This document shows positions 53,179 through 62,014 of a DNA stretch of 64,000 bases, one piece after another. The notes under the pieces are model-generated. The model was given only the letters and a program-made list of their open reading frames with translations. It was not told the origin of the DNA and did not search any database. The stretch covers positions 248,001 to 312,000 of the forward strand of contig NZ_VSEY01000002.1 in assembly GCF_008086045.1 (NCBI RefSeq). The letters are read 5' to 3'. The position numbers were made by a program, and so were the translations under genes. Source of the stretch: Nonomuraea sp. PA05 (GTDB taxonomy: Bacteria; Actinomycetota; Actinomycetes; Streptosporangiales; Streptosporangiaceae). How positions within the stretch are numbered: the first letter of the stretch is position 1; every line of letters begins with the position of its first letter.

Positions 53179-53801
53179 ACGTGCAGCACCTCGTCCAGCG
53201 GCTGCCGCTTGGCCGGCTTGAAGGTCTCGCCGGTGTAGTACGCGGTGGGCAGCAGCACGCCCTGCCTGACGTTCGCGGGCAGCCCGAGCAGCTCGGCCAC
53301 CTCGCTCTCGTAAGCCAGGTGCAGCGACGTCCACGCCGAGCCCAGCCCCCGCGCGCGGGCGGCCAGCATGAAGCTCCACGCGGCCGGCAGCAGCGACCCC
53401 CACATCCCGGCCTGGTTGCCCTCGGGCAGCCCCGGCACGGCCATGCAGCCGATGACGTGCACCGGCACGTCGCCGAGGTGCTCGGCCAGGTACGCGGCGC
53501 TGTCGGAGACCCGCTGCTGGGTGGCCGCGCGCTCCGGGTCGTCCTTGAACAGCTGCCTGGCGGAGCCGCCCGAGCCGTAGTAGGTGTTCCACGAGCGCGC
53601 GTAGTAGTCGCCGATCGCCTTGCGCTTGCCGGGGTCGGTGACCACGATCCAGTGCCAGGACTGGGCGTTGCCGCCGCTGGGCGCCTGGAGGGCGATCTCC
53701 AGGCACTCCCTGATCAGCTCCATGGGGACGGGACGGGTGAGGTCGAGTCGCTTGCGTACGCTGCGCGTCGTGGTGAGCAGCTCGTCCGCTGAGATCGTCA
53801 T
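53166..53801 (-). CDS. Nitroreductase family flavoprotein
   Basis: 211 residues, with the FMN-binding features of the family: RSVRKRLDLTRPV near the start, ALQAPSGGNAQSWHWIVVTD, and the C-terminal LGLPANVRQGVLLPTAYYTG followed by FKPAKRQPLDEVLHVDGW. It uses NAD(P)H to reduce nitro compounds, quinones or enones in the cytosol. The family motif for dimer FMN binding is clear; the substrate is not. Its 3' end is triplicated in the downstream DNA. The flavohaemoglobin gene starts on the same strand 1,200 bases upstream, so the two may share a response to nitrosative or oxidative stress, which is inference. Confidence 0.9.
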   Translation of the reverse strand: MTISADELLTTTRSVRKRLDLTRPVPMELIRECLEIALQAPSGGNAQSWHWIVVTDPGKRKAIGDYYARSWNTYYGSGGSARQLFKDDPERAATQQRVSDSAAYLAEHLGDVPVHVIGCMAVPGLPEGNQAGMWGSLLPAAWSFMLAARARGLGSAWTSLHLAYESEVAELLGLPANVRQGVLLPTAYYTGETFKPAKRQPLDEVLHVDGW

Positions 53802-53816
53802 GCGGCCATCATGCCC

Positions 53817-55001
53817 TCAGGCGGCGCCGAGCCACAGGTCCGGGCCGAACACCTCGTAGTGGATGTCGCGCGGCGCGACCCCGGCCCCGATCAGCCCGGC
53901 ACGCGCGGCCCGCATGAACCCGACAGGCCCGCACATGTAGACGACCGCGCCCTCGGGGATCTCGACCCCCGCCAGGTCCATGCGCCCGGCGCGGTCGCCC
54001 TCGCCGCTCTCGTACCAGAAGAGGCGCTCCCCGCCGGGCAGGGCGTCGGTGAGGCGCTCCATCCGCTCGCGCAGCGCGTGGTCGGCCGCGGAGCGGTCCG
54101 CGTGCAGCACCAGCACCCGGCGCCCGGAGCCGGTGTCGGCCAGGTGGCGCAGCATCGCGGCGATCGGGGTGCAGCCGATGCCCGCCGAGACCAGGACGAG
54201 CGGCGCGTCGCCGTCCTCCAGCGCGACGTCGCCGAACGGCGCGGACAGGGTCAGCTCGTCGCCCTCCCGCACGGTGGCGTGCAGCAGCGTGGACACCTCG
54301 CCCTCAGGCCGCTCGCCGGCGCGCACCCGCTTGACCGTGATGCTGCGGTGCCCGTCGGCGCCGTGGCCGGACACCGAGTACTGGCGGAGCTGGCGCACGC
54401 CGTCGGGCATGGTCACGCGGACGCTGACGTACTGGCCGGGGCGGGCCGGCGGCACGGGGTCGTCGCCGACGGGGCGCAGCACCAGCGACATCGCGTCCGC
54501 GGTCTCCTCGTGCCGCTCGACCACCTGCCAGGGCCGCCAGGTCGCGCCGTCGAGCGCGCCCGCCTCGGCGTAGATGCGCGCCTCCATGGCGATCAGCGCG
54601 CCGGCCATCAGCCAGTAGACCTCGTCCCATGCCGCCGCGACCTCGGGCGTGACGGCCTCGCCGAGCACCTCGGCGATGGCGCCGAACAGGTACTTGTGCA
54701 CGATCACGTACTGGTCGTCGGTGACGCCGACGGCGGCGTGCTTGTGCGCGATGCGCGCCAGCAGCGCGTCGGGGCGCTCGCCGGGGTTGTTCAGCAGCGC
54801 GCCCGCGAAGGCCGCGACGGCGCCCGCCAGCGCCTTGCGCTGCTCGCCGCTGCGCTGGTTGCCGCGGTTGAACAGCCCGTCGAGCAACTCGGGGTGGTCG
54901 GCGAACATCGTGTCGTAGAACCGCGCCGTGATCGTCTCCAGCTCGGCTCCGACGGCGGGAAGGGTGGCCCGTACGAGCTCGGCGGCCTTGGCGGACAGCA
55001 T
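53817..55001 (-). CDS. hmp: Flavohaemoglobin, nitric oxide dioxygenase
   Basis: 394 residues from the ATG at 55001, seven bases behind GGAGG. The globin part (1-135) includes ARFYDTMFADHPELLDGLFN and the proximal-His region RIAHKHAAVGVTDDQYVIVH. An FAD domain follows (PARPGQYVSVRV, RQYSVSGHG) and an NAD domain ends the protein (LVLVSAGIGCTPIAAMLRHL, VYMCGPVGFMRAARAGL). It converts NO and O2 to nitrate with NADPH. The gene lies just downstream of the nsrR-like regulator, with an NsrR-type operator in between, so repression is lifted by NO. All three domains are complete. Confidence 0.95.
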   Translation of the reverse strand: MLSAKAAELVRATLPAVGAELETITARFYDTMFADHPELLDGLFNRGNQRSGEQRKALAGAVAAFAGALLNNPGERPDALLARIAHKHAAVGVTDDQYVIVHKYLFGAIAEVLGEAVTPEVAAAWDEVYWLMAGALIAMEARIYAEAGALDGATWRPWQVVERHEETADAMSLVLRPVGDDPVPPARPGQYVSVRVTMPDGVRQLRQYSVSGHGADGHRSITVKRVRAGERPEGEVSTLLHATVREGDELTLSAPFGDVALEDGDAPLVLVSAGIGCTPIAAMLRHLADTGSGRRVLVLHADRSAADHALRERMERLTDALPGGERLFWYESGEGDRAGRMDLAGVEIPEGAVVYMCGPVGFMRAARAGLIGAGVAPRDIHYEVFGPDLWLGAA

Positions 55002-55078
55002 GGGGGAACCTCCAGACAGGTCATCAGGGTGTCTGGGAGTCATACGGCGCGGACGGCGGCGCGGATCCCGGACACTTA

Positions 55079-55101
55079 AATAAGCATCTGAGATTCATAT
55101 T
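55079..55101. promoter_or_regulatory. NsrR-type operator upstream of hmp
   Basis: Arms AATAAGCATCT (55079-55089) and AGATTCATATT (55091-55101) are inverted repeats matching at 9 of 11 positions around a single G. This is the shape known for actinobacterial NsrR sites at flavohaemoglobin genes. The right end overlaps the stop codon of the nsrR-like gene. Confidence 0.8.
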
Positions 55102-55582
55102 AAATTCCAGGGTTGCCGGTCCTGTTTCCGGGGTCGCCGGTCCTGTTCCCGGGGGGCGTCAACGACAGCAGCACGGGCCCGGTCGGCGCGTCCACCAGCG
55201 AGGCGACCGTGACCCCGTCGAGCGAGGCGTAGAACGCCTCCTGCGCCTGGCGCAGCGCGCCCCGCAACCGGCAGGCCGCCCGCAGCGGGCAGGGCGGGTC
55301 GTCCTCGCAGCCCACCACGTCGCCCGCGCCCTCCAGCTCCCGCACCAGCGCGCCGACGCTCGCGGCGCGCCCGGCCGCGGTGAGCTGCAGCCCGCCGCCC
55401 CGCCCGCGCCTGGCCTCCACCACGCCCAGCTCGCTCAGCCGGGCGACGGCCTTGGCCGCGTGCGTGTAGGGGACGTCGAGCATCCCGGCCGCGGCGCGGG
55501 TGGTGAGCAGGTCGTCCGGCCGCGCCACGGCCAGGCGCATGACGATGCGCAACGCGATGTCGGTGAAGGCGGTCAGCCGCAT
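55100..55582 (-). CDS. nsrR: NsrR-like Rrf2-family nitric oxide-sensing repressor
   Basis: 160 residues. The Rrf2 winged helix covers 1-75 (LTAFTDIALRIVMRLAVARP, VPYTHAAKAVARLSELGVV). Cysteines 92, 98 and 104 (CEDDPPC, CPLRAAC) have the C-x5-C-x5-C spacing that holds the [4Fe-4S] or [2Fe-2S] cluster in NsrR. NO destroys the cluster and releases DNA. The last 18 residues contain a duplicated GNRTG[DN]P, encoded by a 20-base repeat, not found in typical NsrR. It lies upstream of hmp on the same strand with the operator between them. Confidence 0.92.
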   Translation of the reverse strand: MRLTAFTDIALRIVMRLAVARPDDLLTTRAAAGMLDVPYTHAAKAVARLSELGVVEARRGRGGGLQLTAAGRAASVGALVRELEGAGDVVGCEDDPPCPLRAACRLRGALRQAQEAFYASLDGVTVASLVDAPTGPVLLSLTPPGNRTGDPGNRTGNPGI

Positions 55583-55617
55583 GCCTCTACGGTAGGCGCT
55601 GCCCGCCGGTCACCAGG

Positions 55618-56721
55618 TCAGAGCCGGCCCAGCACCGCCATCGCCGGGAGCGCGCGGTCGTTGTAGTCGAACAGGGCCTGGTTCTCCCAGCCGTTGCCCG
55701 ACGACGGGTCGGCCGGGTCCCAGCCGTTGCCCCGCACGCCTGTCCAGGTCGCCTCCCAGGTGAACAGGCCCAGACCGCGCCCGTTCGGCACCGCGCGGAC
55801 GATCTCGGCCACCTTGGCGAGCATCGCCGACTGCCCCTGCGGCGTGGCGGGGTAGCCGGGATACGGCTCCGCGGCGGTGATGATGTTCGGCCAGCCGTCG
55901 TCGTCGGCCGTGGTGAACGGGTGCGCGGTCTCCACCACGACCACGGGCTTGCCGTACCTGGCGGCGACGTCGTTGAGGTTGGACTGGAAGGCCGCCAGTG
56001 TGCCGTGCCAGTAGGAGTAGTACGACAGGCCGATCACGTCGTAGCGGATGCCGTTGGCGTTCGCGTTGTCGAACCACCACCGGTACAGGCCGTTGTCGCC
56101 GCCGTTGGCCAGGTGCAGCACCACCCGGGTCGAGCCGGAGACCGCCTTGACCGCGTCGTACCCGGCGTTCAGCAGCGCCGCCGTGTTCGCCCAGTTGGAG
56201 TTGGAGCCGTCCGGCCAGAGCAGGCCGCCGTTGATCTCGTTGCCGACCTGCACCATGTCGGCCGTGGTGCCCTGGTCGCGCAGCGCGTCGAGCACGTCGT
56301 AGGTGTGGTCGTACACGGCCTGCCGCAGCTGCGCGAACGGCAGCGCCTCCCACGCGGCGGGCTTGAACTGCTTGCCCGGGTCGGCCCAGGTGTCGGAGTA
56401 GTGGAAGTCGATGAGCAGGCCCATGCCGAGCGCCTTGACCCGTTTGGCCACCGGAAGCACCCGCGCCTTGGTGTTGTAGCCGTCGGCCGGGTTCACCCAG
56501 ACCTTGAGCCGCATGTAGTTGAGCCCGGCCTGGGACAGGATGGCCAGCGCGTCGCCCCTGCGGCCGCGGGTGTCGCGGTAGACGCCGCCGAGAGCCTCGG
56601 ACTTGGCGAGGCTGGAGACGTCCGCGCCCCTGATCTGGAGGCGGCCCGGGCCAGCTTGCGCGTGCGCGGGGGCGGCGAGGGCCGTGAGTAACAGCAGCGT
56701 GGTGAGGATGATGCGTTTCAT
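55618..56721 (-). CDS. Secreted GH53 endo-beta-1,4-galactanase
   Basis: 367 residues with a Sec signal (MKRIILTTLLLLTALAAPAH). The start IRGADVSSLAKSEALGGVY is the family hallmark. The general acid Glu is in MVQVGNEINGG (about 162) and the nucleophile in VVVETAHPF (about 264). LKVWVNPADG and WEATWTGVRGNGWDPADP are further conserved segments, the last carrying residues of the calcium or structural site. It cuts the beta-1,4-galactan side chains of pectin outside the cell. The GH42 gene ends eight bases upstream on the same strand, forming a two-gene galactan operon. Confidence 0.95.
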   Translation of the reverse strand: MKRIILTTLLLLTALAAPAHAQAGPGRLQIRGADVSSLAKSEALGGVYRDTRGRRGDALAILSQAGLNYMRLKVWVNPADGYNTKARVLPVAKRVKALGMGLLIDFHYSDTWADPGKQFKPAAWEALPFAQLRQAVYDHTYDVLDALRDQGTTADMVQVGNEINGGLLWPDGSNSNWANTAALLNAGYDAVKAVSGSTRVVLHLANGGDNGLYRWWFDNANANGIRYDVIGLSYYSYWHGTLAAFQSNLNDVAARYGKPVVVVETAHPFTTADDDGWPNIITAAEPYPGYPATPQGQSAMLAKVAEIVRAVPNGRGLGLFTWEATWTGVRGNGWDPADPSSGNGWENQALFDYNDRALPAMAVLGRL

Positions 56722-56729
56722 CGGTCTCC

Positions 56730-58715
56730 CTAGGGTTGGGGGGTTTCCGCGACGACCACGACCGCTCCGGCCGGGACGGTGACCGGCCCGTCGTGCCGCA
56801 CGCCGTCGAACACGCTCACGCCGCTCACCCCCTCGACCGTCACCGGCTGGTCGCCGTGGTTGATGAGGAAGACGTGGCCGCCCCTGCGCACCCGTTCGAG
56901 GGTGTCGGGCAGGCCGTGCGGGCGGGACACGCCCGCGTGGTCGAGCACCTGGCCGAGCAGCTCGCGCAGGCCGGTGACGGGGGCGGTGGCCAGGTACCAG
57001 GCGGCGCCGGCGCCGAGGTCGTGGCGGGTGACGGCGGGATGCCCCGCGTCGGGCCCCTCGGCGAACCGCCTGACCGTGACGGCGGCCGCCGGGCGGACCC
57101 GCTCCGACCAGACGCGGGCCACCTCTCCCCCGGTCAGCGTCACCGTCGCGTGCTCGGGCAGCGGGTGGAACTCCTCGATCGACAGGCCGAGCAGCTCGCG
57201 CAGTGCGCCGGGGTGGGCGCCCGGGTGGATGGTGTCGTGCTCGTCCACGATGCCGGAGAAGTACGACACGAGCAGGTGGCCGCCCGCTTCGACGTACCGG
57301 TGCAGGTTCTTGGCGGACGCCTCGGTCAGCAGGTACGAGCTGGGCGCCACCACCACCCGATACCCCGAAATATCGGCGGAAGGGTGGACGAAGTCCACCG
57401 TGACGTGCTCCCGCCACAGCGCCTCGTAGAAGGCGTCCACCCGCTCCCTGAACGTCAGGTCCACCGACGGCCGCCAGTCCAGCTCCAGCGCCCAGTACGA
57501 CTCCCAGTCCCAGGCGATCGCCACCTCCGCCCGCACCCGGCTGCCCCGCAGATCGGCGAGCCTGCGCAGGTCGGCGCCGAGCCGCACCACCTCGCGCCAC
57601 TGCTCGGAGCCGGTCCCGGCGTGCGGCACCATCCCGGAGTGGAACTTCTCCGCGCCGAACCGCGAGGCCCTGAACTGGAAGAACAGCACGCTGTCCGAGC
57701 CCCTGGCGACGTGCGCGAGGCTGTTGCGGCGCATCTCCCCCGGGCGCTTGGCCAGGTTGCGCGGCTGCCAGTTGACCGCGCCCGCCGAGTGCTCCATCAG
57801 CATCCACGGCGCGCCGCCCGCCACCGACCGCGCCAGATCGGCGGACATGGCCAGGTCGATGTGGTTGTCGGGCCGCTCGGCCTGGAGGTAGTGGTCGTTG
57901 GCGACCACGTCCAGCTCGCGGGCCCACTGCCACAGGTCGGTGGACTTGCAGTTGACGGTGCCCGCGAAGTTCGTGGTGACCGGGATGCCGGGGGTCAGCT
58001 CGCGCAGGATGTCGCGTTGCAACGCGTAGTGCTCGCGGTGCTGGCCGTCGCTGAAGCGGGCGTAGTCGAGGCGCTGGGCGGGGTTGACGGCGGTGTGGTT
58101 GGCGCGGGGAGCGTCGATCTCGGACCAGTCGGTGTAGGTCTGGCCCCAGAACGTGGCGCCCCAGGCGTCGTTCAAAGCGGAAATATCACGATATGTCTGG
58201 CGGAGCCAGGTGCGCCAGGCCGCCACGCTGTGCTCGCAGTAGCACTCGCCGAGCGGCGCGCCGTACTCGTTGTGCACGTGCCACATGACCACGGCGGGAT
58301 GGCCCCTGTAGTGCTCGCCCAGCGCCCGCACCAGCCGCGCGGTCGCCTCGCGGAAGGCCGGGGCGCTGGAGCAGGCGCTCTGCCTGCCGCCGAACCCGAT
58401 CCGCACGCCCTCCCTGGTCACCGGCAGCACGTCGGGATGGCGGGCCACGAACCAGGCGGGCGGGGCGGCGGTCGGCGTGGCCAGGTCCACCGCGACGCCG
58501 CCCGCGTGCAGCCGGTCGATGATCTCGTCCAGCCAGCCGAACGTGAAACGCCCCTCCGCCGGCTCCATCAGCGCCCACGAGAACAGGCCCAGGCTGACCA
58601 GGTTCACCCCGGCCTCGCGCATGAGCGCCACGTCCTCTTCCAGGACCTCGCGCGGCCACTGCTCCGGGTTGTAGTCGCCGCCATAGGCGATCCCGGCAGG
58701 ACGCTCCGGATACAT
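56730..58715 (-). CDS. GH42 beta-galactosidase of the galactan locus (second copy)
   Basis: 661 residues, no signal peptide. GGDYNPEQWPREVLEED is the family start; acid/base Glu in WHVHNEYG (about 150); nucleophile in WMLMEHSAGAVNW (about 308). Cysteines at 115, 158 and 160 retain part of the family zinc cluster, with Ser near the place of the fourth ligand. It should hydrolyse galacto-oligosaccharides taken up by the divergent transporter. The promoter region to the right holds two mirror-image operators. It differs clearly from the first GH42 at 45417, so each serves its own locus. Confidence 0.94.
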   Translation of the reverse strand: MYPERPAGIAYGGDYNPEQWPREVLEEDVALMREAGVNLVSLGLFSWALMEPAEGRFTFGWLDEIIDRLHAGGVAVDLATPTAAPPAWFVARHPDVLPVTREGVRIGFGGRQSACSSAPAFREATARLVRALGEHYRGHPAVVMWHVHNEYGAPLGECYCEHSVAAWRTWLRQTYRDISALNDAWGATFWGQTYTDWSEIDAPRANHTAVNPAQRLDYARFSDGQHREHYALQRDILRELTPGIPVTTNFAGTVNCKSTDLWQWARELDVVANDHYLQAERPDNHIDLAMSADLARSVAGGAPWMLMEHSAGAVNWQPRNLAKRPGEMRRNSLAHVARGSDSVLFFQFRASRFGAEKFHSGMVPHAGTGSEQWREVVRLGADLRRLADLRGSRVRAEVAIAWDWESYWALELDWRPSVDLTFRERVDAFYEALWREHVTVDFVHPSADISGYRVVVAPSSYLLTEASAKNLHRYVEAGGHLLVSYFSGIVDEHDTIHPGAHPGALRELLGLSIEEFHPLPEHATVTLTGGEVARVWSERVRPAAAVTVRRFAEGPDAGHPAVTRHDLGAGAAWYLATAPVTGLRELLGQVLDHAGVSRPHGLPDTLERVRRGGHVFLINHGDQPVTVEGVSGVSVFDGVRHDGPVTVPAGAVVVVAETPQP

Positions 58716-58735
58716 CCATCCCCCTTGAAAAGCTT

Positions 58736-58751
58736 CTGTGAACGTGCACAG
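58736..58751. promoter_or_regulatory. Galactan-locus operator 1
   Basis: CTGTGAACGTGCACAG lies 20 bases before the GH42 start codon in the divergent region. It is the exact reverse complement of operator 2. Confidence 0.8.
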
Positions 58752-58861
58752 TAAGCCTCACGGCAGCCACTAGGGAACAGTTATTGCCAAATTTCATGCT
58801 CTTGCAGGACATTAACGAGAACGTAACGACCCCTTGACGGCTGTTTCGACGCTGTTCCACT

Positions 58862-58877
58862 CTGTGCACGTTCACAG
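58862..58877. promoter_or_regulatory. Galactan-locus operator 2
   Basis: CTGTGCACGTTCACAG lies 20 bases before the start codon of the binding-protein gene. It and operator 1 face outward at equal distance from each start codon, so the LacI protein encoded at 62011 is expected to close both divergent promoters. A TTGACG at 58834-58839 may be the -35 of the rightward promoter. Confidence 0.8.
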
Positions 58878-58897
58878 AACCCCCCTGGAGGTACGCA

Positions 58898-60214
58898 ATG
58901 CGCGCCAACCGCCTTGGAGCAGCCCTGGCCGTCGCACTCACGGCCACCCTCGCGAGCTGCGGCTCCGGCGAGCCAGCCCAGAGCCCCGAGGCGGCGCAGA
59001 GCCGGCCCGCCTCGCCGCAGGGCCCCGTCAAGCTCACGTACTGGACCTGGGCCCCCAACATGGACAAGATCGTCGAGGTCTGGAACAAGGCGCACCCCGA
59101 CATCCAGGTGACGGTCAGCAAGCAGGCCGGCGGCGACGACGCCGCCGCCAAATTCCTCACCGCGGCCAAGGCCGGCAACCCTCCGGACCTGGTCCAGGCC
59201 GAATACCAGCACCTGCCCTCGTTCATCGCCGCCGACGCGGTCGCCGACCTGAAGGCCGAGACGGCCTCGATCAAGGGCGAGTTCTCCGAGGGCCTGTGGG
59301 GTCTGGTGACGCTCGGCACCGAGGCCGTCTACGGCATCCCGCAGGACAGCGGCCCGATGATGCTCTTCTACCGCCAGGACCTGTTCGACAAGCACGGCAT
59401 CGCCGTCCCCAAGACCTGGCAGGAGTACGGCGAGGCGGCCCGCACCCTCAGGAAGAAGGACCCGAAGGCCTACCTCGGCACGTTCTCCAGCAAGGACCCG
59501 GGAGCGTTCACAGGCCTCGCCCAGCAGGCCGGCGCGCAGTGGTGGGCGATCAGCGGCGAGTCGTGGAAGGTGAACATCGCCGACGAGCCCACCAAGAAGG
59601 TCGCCGACTACTGGGACACCCTCGTCAAGGAGGGCGCCATCGACGACATGCCGTACTTCACCCCCGAATGGAACAAGGCGCTCAACGACGGCAAGCTGCT
59701 GACCTGGCCGTCCGCGGTGTGGGCGCCCGGCGTGCTGTCCAGCAACGCGCCCAAGGCCAAGGGCAAGTGGGCCGTCGCGCCGCTGCCGCAGTGGAACGCC
59801 GGCGAGAACTACAGCGGGTTCTGGGGCGGCTCGTCCACCGCCGTGTCCGCCAAGACGCCGAACAAGGCCGCCGCCGCCCAGTTCGCCACCTGGCTCAACA
59901 CCGACCCCGCCGCCACCGGCCTGCTGGTCAAGGAGGCCGCCATCTACCCGGCCGCCACCAAGGCCCAGTCGGCGCTCGGCGCGCCGCCCGAGTACTTCGC
60001 CAACCAGCCCGACTTCTGGCAGCAGGCCGCCGCCGTCTCCGCCGGCGCCCGCGGCTTCACCTTCGGCCCGAACGTCGGCGTCACCTACAACGCCTTCAAG
60101 GACGGCTTCGACAAGGCGCTGCAGGACAAGACCCCGTTCACCGACGCCGTGCAGGGCATGCAGGACGCCACCGTCGCCGACATGCGCAAGTCCGGCTTCA
60201 CGATCGCCTCATGA
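58898..60214 (+). CDS. Sugar ABC transporter substrate-binding lipoprotein (CUT1 type)
   Basis: 438 residues with a lipoprotein signal (MRANRLGAALAVALTATLAS, lipobox LASC). The mature part is the large type-2 periplasmic-binding fold of CUT1 importers: KLTYWTWAPNMDKIVEVWNK, GNPPDLVQAEYQHLP, GIPQDSGPMMLFYRQDLFDK and VKEAAIYPAATKAQ. Given the divergent GH42 and GH53 genes, the ligand is most likely a beta-1,4-galacto-oligosaccharide. The permease start overlaps its stop by four bases. Confidence 0.94.
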   Translation: MRANRLGAALAVALTATLASCGSGEPAQSPEAAQSRPASPQGPVKLTYWTWAPNMDKIVEVWNKAHPDIQVTVSKQAGGDDAAAKFLTAAKAGNPPDLVQAEYQHLPSFIAADAVADLKAETASIKGEFSEGLWGLVTLGTEAVYGIPQDSGPMMLFYRQDLFDKHGIAVPKTWQEYGEAARTLRKKDPKAYLGTFSSKDPGAFTGLAQQAGAQWWAISGESWKVNIADEPTKKVADYWDTLVKEGAIDDMPYFTPEWNKALNDGKLLTWPSAVWAPGVLSSNAPKAKGKWAVAPLPQWNAGENYSGFWGGSSTAVSAKTPNKAAAAQFATWLNTDPAATGLLVKEAAIYPAATKAQSALGAPPEYFANQPDFWQQAAAVSAGARGFTFGPNVGVTYNAFKDGFDKALQDKTPFTDAVQGMQDATVADMRKSGFTIAS

Positions 60215-61095
60215 AGCCCTCGCAGCGGGGAATGTGGCCGTACCTGTTCCTGAGCCCCGCGATCGTGCTCTTCACGCTGTTCCTCGCGGTGCCCATCGGC
60301 TACACCGTCTACCTGGCGATGCGCCGTACCAAGGTGTCGGGTCTCGGGCTGGGCAAGGGCGCGCGGCGGGAGGTCTACGTCGGGTTCGACAACTTCGCCG
60401 CCGCCCTGGCCGACGCCGAGCTGTGGAGCGGCTGGCTGCGCGTGCTCGGGTACGGGGCGCTGGTGCTGGTCGTCATGCTCGGGCTGGCCTTGCTGTTCGC
60501 GCTGATGCTCGACTCGGCGCGGGTGCGGCTGGCCCGCTTCTCGCGGATCGCGATCTTCCTGCCGTACGCGGTGCCCGGCGTGGCGGCCACCCTGCTGTGG
60601 GGCTTCCTCTACCTGCCCTCGCTCAGCCCGATCAGGGACGTCCTGGACGTCGACTTCCTCGGGGCCACCACCGTCACGTACTCCATGGCGAACGTGGCGG
60701 TGTGGGGCGGGGTCGGCTTCAACATGCTCGTGCTCTACACCACGCTGCGGGCCATCCCCCGCGACCTGTACGAGGCCGCGCGGCTCGACGGCGCCTCGGA
60801 GTTCCAGATCGCCGTCCGGGTGAAGATCCCCATCTTGGCTCCGGCGATCGTCCTGACCACTGTGTTCTCCATCATCGCGACGATCCAGGTGTTCACCGAG
60901 CCCACCACCTTGCGCCCGCTGACCAACACCATCAGCTCCACGTGGAGCCCGCTGATGAAGGTCTACCGCGACGCGTTCGTCACCGGCGACCTGTACTCGG
61001 CCGCCGCCACCTCGATCGTCATCGCCGCGATCTCACTCGTCCTGTCGTTCGGATTCCTGCGCGTGGTACGCAACCACGCCTTCAGAGAGGGCTGA
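60211..61095 (+). CDS. Sugar ABC transporter permease 1 (MalF/GanP type)
   Basis: 294 residues with six membrane segments and the EAA loop LYEAARLDGASEFQIAVRVK, which contacts the ATPase. It starts at an ATG overlapping the binding-protein stop (ATGA). It pairs with the next gene to form a heterodimeric channel. No ATPase gene is present; CUT1 systems in actinomycetes usually share one MsiK-type ATPase encoded elsewhere. Confidence 0.94.
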   Translation: MKPSQRGMWPYLFLSPAIVLFTLFLAVPIGYTVYLAMRRTKVSGLGLGKGARREVYVGFDNFAAALADAELWSGWLRVLGYGALVLVVMLGLALLFALMLDSARVRLARFSRIAIFLPYAVPGVAATLLWGFLYLPSLSPIRDVLDVDFLGATTVTYSMANVAVWGGVGFNMLVLYTTLRAIPRDLYEAARLDGASEFQIAVRVKIPILAPAIVLTTVFSIIATIQVFTEPTTLRPLTNTISSTWSPLMKVYRDAFVTGDLYSAAATSIVIAAISLVLSFGFLRVVRNHAFREG

Positions 61096-61126
61096 CGGTC
61101 ATGCCCCGCACCTCATGGGAGAACCG

Positions 61127-62014
61127 ATGACCACGGCCACCGCGGCCACCTCCCGCCGCCACCGCCGCCGCACCCGGGTGGGCGCAGGACGCCCGATCGG
61201 CGCCGTCCCCACCGCCCTCCTGCTGATCGGGGCCGTCTACTGCCTGTTCCCGGTCTGCTGGGTGCTGATCGCGGCCACCAAGTCGCCCGGCGAGCTGTTC
61301 AGCACCGCCACCCTCTCCTTCGGCACCGGCTTCCTCACCAACGTCACGGAGCTGTTCGCCTACCGCGACGGCGTGTTCTGGCTGTGGGCGGGCAACACGC
61401 TCCTCTACGCGGGCGGCGGCGCGCTGCTGTCCACCGCCGTCTCCGCGGTCTCCGGCTACACGCTGGCGAAGTACCGCTTCCCCGGCCGGGACCTCATCTT
61501 CAGCCTGCTCATCGGCGGCATCCTGGTGCCGGCCGTGGTGCTGGCCATCCCGCAGTACCTGCTCTTCTCCAGGATCGGCCTGGCCGACAGCTACTGGGCC
61601 GTGCTGCTGCCGCAGATCCTGCACCCGTACAGCATCTACCTGGCCCGCGTCTACGCCGCCGCCGCCATCCCTGACTCCCTGCTGGAGGCGGGCCGCATCG
61701 ACGGCGCCGGCGAGTTCGGGCTGATGTCGCGGGTGGCGATGCCGCTGATGGTGCCGGGCATGGTGACGATCTTCCTGTTCCAGTTCGTGGCGATCTGGAA
61801 CAACTTCCTGCTGCCGTTCATCATGCTCGGCGACGACGGCAAGTTCCCGCTCACGGTCGGCCTCTACACGCTGCTGGCCGCGGGCGCGAACCAGCCCGCG
61901 CTCTACAACCTGATCCTGACCGGCGCCTTCCTGTCGATCGTGCCCTTGATCGCGCTCTTCCTCACGATGCAGCGATACTGGAGGACCGATCTGTCCTCGG
62001 GAGCGGTCAAATGA
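61127..62014 (+). CDS. Sugar ABC transporter permease 2 (MalG/GanQ type)
   Basis: 295 residues from the ATG at 61127, five bases behind GGGAGA; an ATG at 61115 lacks a site. The EAA loop is SLLEAGRIDGAGEFGLMSRV. Six membrane segments are visible, and the N-terminus has an arginine-rich stretch (SRRHRRRTRVGAGR). The last codons overlap the LacI start by four bases, so importer and regulator are cotranscribed. Confidence 0.94.
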   Translation: MTTATAATSRRHRRRTRVGAGRPIGAVPTALLLIGAVYCLFPVCWVLIAATKSPGELFSTATLSFGTGFLTNVTELFAYRDGVFWLWAGNTLLYAGGGALLSTAVSAVSGYTLAKYRFPGRDLIFSLLIGGILVPAVVLAIPQYLLFSRIGLADSYWAVLLPQILHPYSIYLARVYAAAAIPDSLLEAGRIDGAGEFGLMSRVAMPLMVPGMVTIFLFQFVAIWNNFLLPFIMLGDDGKFPLTVGLYTLLAAGANQPALYNLILTGAFLSIVPLIALFLTMQRYWRTDLSSGAVK

